10,073 nt of DNA from Chloroflexota bacterium. Lineage in GTDB: Bacteria > Chloroflexota > Anaerolineae > Anaerolineales > Anaerolineaceae. Below are positions 7,536 to 10,073 of this stretch, in pieces (within the stretch, counting starts at the first letter, position 1; each line of letters begins with the position of its first letter). The notes under the pieces are model-generated. The model had not been told where the DNA came from. It was given only the letters and a program-made list of their open reading frames with translations, and did not search any database. Location: NCBI GenBank assembly GCA_012797215.1, contig JAAZPN010000302.1:1-10073 (forward strand). Direction: 5' to 3'. Position numbers and translations under genes: made by a program.

Positions 7536-8935
7536 ACCGGGATTGGAACCAGAATTCCGAGTTTGTAGCAGGCTACTGCCAGATCCAATGGTATGCCGTA
7601 TTGCGAACGGGCTGCGGGTGTAACAACCTTTTCGAACATCAGCAGCGACCGCAGTAACGGGATATCGTAATATCGGGCGTGATAATCCTGAAAGATTCCT
7701 TTTTCACTCAGGTAACACCATGGGGCTAAGGCGAAATGTGTGTTTTCATCCACGCTCAATGCTTTGCTGATTGGCTGCGCTCTTTTTTCTGCCTGACTGA
7801 TTATTCTTGTGTAAGTCTCAAGCTGTCTGCTGAGCGAAAAAGCCGCCTTTATCCTTTCAAGTCGTTCTCCTTGCACTCTGATATTGTCTTTGAGGATTCT
7901 TGCCGCCGCAGACGCTGCAGCCTGGGTATCTCCATAATCAACTTTCTCGATCAAGTCATCCGGAAGCTGTCCGCGGTGCACCCCCACTCTTGCTGCGATG
8001 GAGGGCGTACCGCACACGAGCGATTCATAGGCAACATTCCCAAAAGCTTCCACCATGCTCCCCAGGCACAAGGTCACCTCTCCCGCTGCATAGTAAGCTG
8101 CCATTTCCGATTGGCTCAACCAGGCGTGGAAAATAAAGTTTTCTATCAAGCCACGTTGGCGCAATTCGGCTGATATGCTTTTATGAAATTCATTTTCCGC
8201 TTCGCCATTCATGACCTCCAACCATTGTGGAACCAATACCCGGATTCCTTCGATAGCGTGCTCATGAACCAGGGCGTCCACCACTTCGATGGTTTCCAGG
8301 AGGCCTTTGCCTGGTTCTGGGCGGTGTGGGTGAAGGATAATCCGGTGTTTTTGGGGGTCAAGCCCAAAACGCTTGTATGTTTGTTCCGGGTCTGCTGGGT
8401 AGAAAACTTCTGGGTCCAGTCCATTCAACACGACATGAACGCGGGTAGAGATATCGGGCAGCACTCTGCCGGCGGAAGCACGTATTGTATCCGCCGAAAA
8501 TTGAGACACCGCGATGATTTCGTCTGCCTGGCTTATGAACGAACCGAGGATGGATTCCGGATAGAAGTTATCCCGAAACGAAACAATGGTAGGCACATCG
8601 GTTTGGAGAAACGGCAGCAGCAGCTCGCCGTCGTGAATGTAGAACCTGTCGGCGCTTTTTAGCTCCCCAGCAACAAGCTCGCATAAGCGTGCCAGGTCTG
8701 CTGGGGACACCATGTACGGTTGAGGGAAAGGCAGATGAAAAGGTAAGACCGGCTTGACTAAAATCTTTTCACCTAGAGAAAAGACCTCCTGACCGCCAAC
8801 AGCCTCAGCTGCCAGTAGAACTAGCTGGTGACCTTGTTCGGCGAGATGTGTGATCAGCCGCATCAGGTGCTTGGATGCCCCACCTGTTATGCGATCCGGG
8901 AAAACCGGGTTTATGGAAAAACAAACAATCTTCAC
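7532..8935 (-). CDS. GT-B glycosyltransferase (family 4-like) with an extra C-terminal domain
   Basis: Retaining GT-B-type glycosyltransferase of 467 residues, probably using a nucleotide-sugar donor; cytoplasmic or at the membrane face. The N-terminal acceptor domain begins with MKIVCFSINPVFPDRITGGASKHL (Gly-rich loop 18-20). The C-terminal donor domain has Arg205 and Lys210 in HRPEPGKG and the EX7E motif EAFGNVAYE (Glu296, Glu304), typical of family 4. No signal peptide or membrane helix. Residues about 398-467 lie beyond the usual GT end and form a separate region rich in aromatic residues (APWCYLSEKGIFQDYHARYY, then IPLDLAVACYKLGILVPI). The GTG start is supported by GGGAGG three bases upstream and by the family N-terminus. 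It is divergent from folB (39 bp) and its stop overlaps the SDR stop by 4 bp. The acceptor is unknown: lipid, polysaccharide or pterin are possible. Confidence 0.85.
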   Translation of the reverse strand: MKIVCFSINPVFPDRITGGASKHLMRLITHLAEQGHQLVLLAAEAVGGQEVFSLGEKILVKPVLPFHLPFPQPYMVSPADLARLCELVAGELKSADRFYIHDGELLLPFLQTDVPTIVSFRDNFYPESILGSFISQADEIIAVSQFSADTIRASAGRVLPDISTRVHVVLNGLDPEVFYPADPEQTYKRFGLDPQKHRIILHPHRPEPGKGLLETIEVVDALVHEHAIEGIRVLVPQWLEVMNGEAENEFHKSISAELRQRGLIENFIFHAWLSQSEMAAYYAAGEVTLCLGSMVEAFGNVAYESLVCGTPSIAARVGVHRGQLPDDLIEKVDYGDTQAAASAAARILKDNIRVQGERLERIKAAFSLSRQLETYTRIISQAEKRAQPISKALSVDENTHFALAPWCYLSEKGIFQDYHARYYDIPLLRSLLMFEKVVTPAARSQYGIPLDLAVACYKLGILVPIPV

Positions 8936-8974
8936 GCCCCTCCCTATTCGAAGTAAAATAAAGCGGAGGTTGCC

Positions 8975-9334
8975 ATGGATAAAATTATCATTACAGATCT
9001 GCTAACCACCGGTATCATAGGAGTAAAACATCCTGAACGTGACAAACCACAAGTTTTGTTAATTAATCTCACTTTGTACCGTGATCTCCGATTGGCCGGC
9101 GCTTCTGACAGTATCACCGATACAATAAACTACTCAACAATCGCTACGATTGTCAGTGAGCAAGTCTCCAACACGCAGTTTCACACGGTCGAGGCGCTGG
9201 CAGCGCATTTGGCTGACTACCTTCTGGGAAATTCTCCTCTGGAAGCGGTGCGCATCCGGGTTGAGAAACCCAAAAAGGTATCCAACACTGCGCGTGTTGG
9301 GGTGGAAATTTTCCGTCGAAAGACCAGCGCCTAA
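8975..9334 (+). CDS. folB: Dihydroneopterin aldolase
   Basis: Converts 7,8-dihydroneopterin to 6-hydroxymethyl-7,8-dihydropterin and glycolaldehyde in folate synthesis; many members also epimerise to dihydromonapterin. Cytoplasmic homo-oligomer. The 119 residues are the usual length. Family residues seen: [17 protein letters not shown] with Glu21, the INY motif with Tyr53, TVEALA with Glu73 and VEKP with Lys98. The ATG is five bases after GGAGG. The gene is divergent from the glycosyltransferase (39 bp) and tail-to-tail with folE (4-bp overlap), so it is not in the folE operon although both act in the same pathway. A sequence TTCACG-17-TAAAAT upstream looks like a promoter, but its predicted start would fall in the ribosome site. 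Confidence 0.93.
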   Translation: MDKIIITDLLTTGIIGVKHPERDKPQVLLINLTLYRDLRLAGASDSITDTINYSTIATIVSEQVSNTQFHTVEALAAHLADYLLGNSPLEAVRIRVEKPKKVSNTARVGVEIFRRKTSA

Positions 9335-9954
9335 AGCTTAAACTCCGCTGAAATTCGGTTAAGAAACTCCATCCGTGTAGATAATTGGTCTCTAAAGGCG
9401 CCAAGCATATGCGACGTGGTCATGCTGGCGTCCTGTTTTTTAACCCCGCGCATCATCATGCAAAGATGTTTCCCTTCCGCGACAACTGCCACGCCCTTTG
9501 GTTGGAGGGTTTCCTGCAGAAAATCCGCGATTTGGATAGTCATTCTTTCCTGAACTTGCAAGCGTCGTGTAAACATTTCAACGATTCGCGGAATTTTTGA
9601 AAGGCCAATCACTTTTCCTGAAGGAATATAGGCCACGTGCACGATTCCATAGAATGGAAGCATATGATGCTCGCACATGCTGTAATACTCTATCCCCTTC
9701 ACGATGACCATCTCGTCGTATTCCACGGTAAATAACGCGTTATTCACCAATTCTTCGGGGTTCATGCGGTAACCGGCGAGGATTTCCCCATAAGCCTTAG
9801 CGACTCGAGAAGGCGTTTTTAGCAAACCTTCCCGGTCTGGCTTTTCACCGATAGCTTCTAAAATCTTCGTGGTTGCCCTTTGAATTTTGTCATAATCCAG
9901 GTCAGTTTCACAAAACAAGTCCGCTGCTCTAAATAAAGGCTTTTCGCAATCCAT
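9331..9954 (-). CDS. folE: GTP cyclohydrolase I (FolE1)
   Basis: Converts GTP to 7,8-dihydroneopterin triphosphate and formate, the first step of folate and tetrahydropterin synthesis; cytoplasmic, a homodecamer in the family. The protein has 207 residues, close to the normal length. The zinc ligands are present: Cys94 and His97 in [10 protein letters not shown], and Cys165 in HLCMMMRGV; the 71-residue spacing matches E. coli (Cys110 to Cys181). His96 and the catalytic His163 (KHLCM) are also there. It is therefore the zinc-dependent FolE1 type, not FolE2. The ATG follows AGGAG by five bases. Upstream on the same strand, the terminator of the hpf-like gene lies immediately before it and leaves little room for a separate promoter, so limited read-through may drive it. 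Its stop overlaps the folB stop by 4 bp. Confidence 0.96.
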   Translation of the reverse strand: MDCEKPLFRAADLFCETDLDYDKIQRATTKILEAIGEKPDREGLLKTPSRVAKAYGEILAGYRMNPEELVNNALFTVEYDEMVIVKGIEYYSMCEHHMLPFYGIVHVAYIPSGKVIGLSKIPRIVEMFTRRLQVQERMTIQIADFLQETLQPKGVAVVAEGKHLCMMMRGVKKQDASMTTSHMLGAFRDQLSTRMEFLNRISAEFKL

Positions 9955-9977
9955 ACTTTCTCCTGTTGAAAATTAAT

Positions 9978-10007
9978 CAAAAAGGCAGCCCTTGGGCAGG
10001 GCTGCCT
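9978..10007 (-). terminator. Intrinsic terminator of the hpf-like gene
   Basis: A perfect 9-bp inverted repeat (AGGCAGCCC at 9983-9991 and its complement at 9999-10007) around a seven-base loop, followed on the minus strand by a run of five T. It sits 16 bases after the stop of the gene ending at 10023 and 24 bases before the folE start. Some read-through into folE would be needed unless a promoter is hidden here. Confidence 0.85.
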
Positions 10008-10022
10008 CATGCATATCTCAGC

Positions 10023-10073
10023 TTACCCAACAATCGGATCGATTAAACCATAGGTTCCGTCGCGCCGTTTGTA
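10023..10073 (-). CDS. hpf: Ribosome hibernation promoting factor, long form (C-terminal fragment only)
   Basis: Only the last 16 codons and the stop are present; the rest lies beyond the right edge. The C-terminal peptide YKRRDGTYGLIDPIVG fits the end of the long-form HPF C-terminal dimerisation domain, where 'YRRKDGNYGLIEP' is typical. Long HPF dimerises ribosomes into 100S particles in stationary phase. The call rests on this short segment alone. An intrinsic terminator follows the stop. Confidence 0.7.
   Translation of the reverse strand, partial: YKRRDGTYGLIDPIVG

Noticed and set aside
8183..8662. 159-codon open frame on the plus strand inside the glycosyltransferase gene
   Set aside because: It is antisense to the conserved GT-B domains and shows no recognisable motif.
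8931..8959. TTCACG-17-TAAAAT as a folB promoter
   Set aside because: The predicted start near 8966 falls inside the GGAGG ribosome site, so it would give a leader too short to use it.
1..10073. Mobile elements, CRISPR arrays, tRNA genes, phage or defence systems
   Set aside because: No direct repeats, inverted terminal repeats, transposase or integrase motifs, or tRNA-like structures were seen; the genes are ordinary housekeeping and metabolic ones.

Overview
The window is a densely packed bacterial chromosomal segment with twelve protein genes (two cut by the window edges). I see no tRNA, rRNA, CRISPR array, insertion sequence or prophage gene. Together, a polyphosphate-type glucokinase, a long-tailed ferredoxin, a MuiA/DUF4139 protein and a long-form ribosome hibernation factor suggest a Chloroflexota (Anaerolineae-like) bacterium. 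That placement is an inference from remembered family resemblance and was not tested by a search.

Layout: malQ (+, 5' end cut, 1-1365) converges on an EamA-type transporter (-, to 2287). A ferredoxin gene (+, 2347-2760) converges on a three-gene minus-strand operon read ruvX > mltG > ppgK (5091 down to 2765). From the 80-bp divergent region at 5092-5171, with a good sigma70-type promoter on the plus strand, a DUF4139/MuiA-like gene (5172-6740) and then a short-chain dehydrogenase resembling pteridine reductase (6804-7535) run rightward. These meet a minus-strand family-4-like glycosyltransferase with an extra C-terminal domain (7532-8935). folB (+, 8975-9334) then converges on folE (-, 9331-9954). 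Upstream of folE, an intrinsic terminator (about 9978-10007) ends a minus-strand gene of which only the last 16 codons are present; their sequence fits the C-terminus of long-form ribosome hibernation promoting factor.

Three themes emerge. (1) Glucan/glucose use: MalQ disproportionates maltodextrins and releases glucose, and the ppgK product would phosphorylate glucose with polyphosphate. (2) Cell envelope and chromosome maintenance: MltG and RuvX in one operon, plus a glycosyltransferase. (3) Pterin/folate synthesis: FolE makes dihydroneopterin triphosphate, FolB acts on dihydroneopterin, and the nearby reductase could reduce a dihydropterin or dihydrofolate. The glycosyltransferase between them allows a speculative link to glycosylated pterins.

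All four convergent junctions overlap or are separated by only 4 bp, so the genome is very compact and facing transcripts must overlap or end inside genes. I found no clearly undescribed system; the best leads are the glycosyltransferase's C-terminal domain, the pterin neighbourhood, and the uniformly tight convergent junctions.
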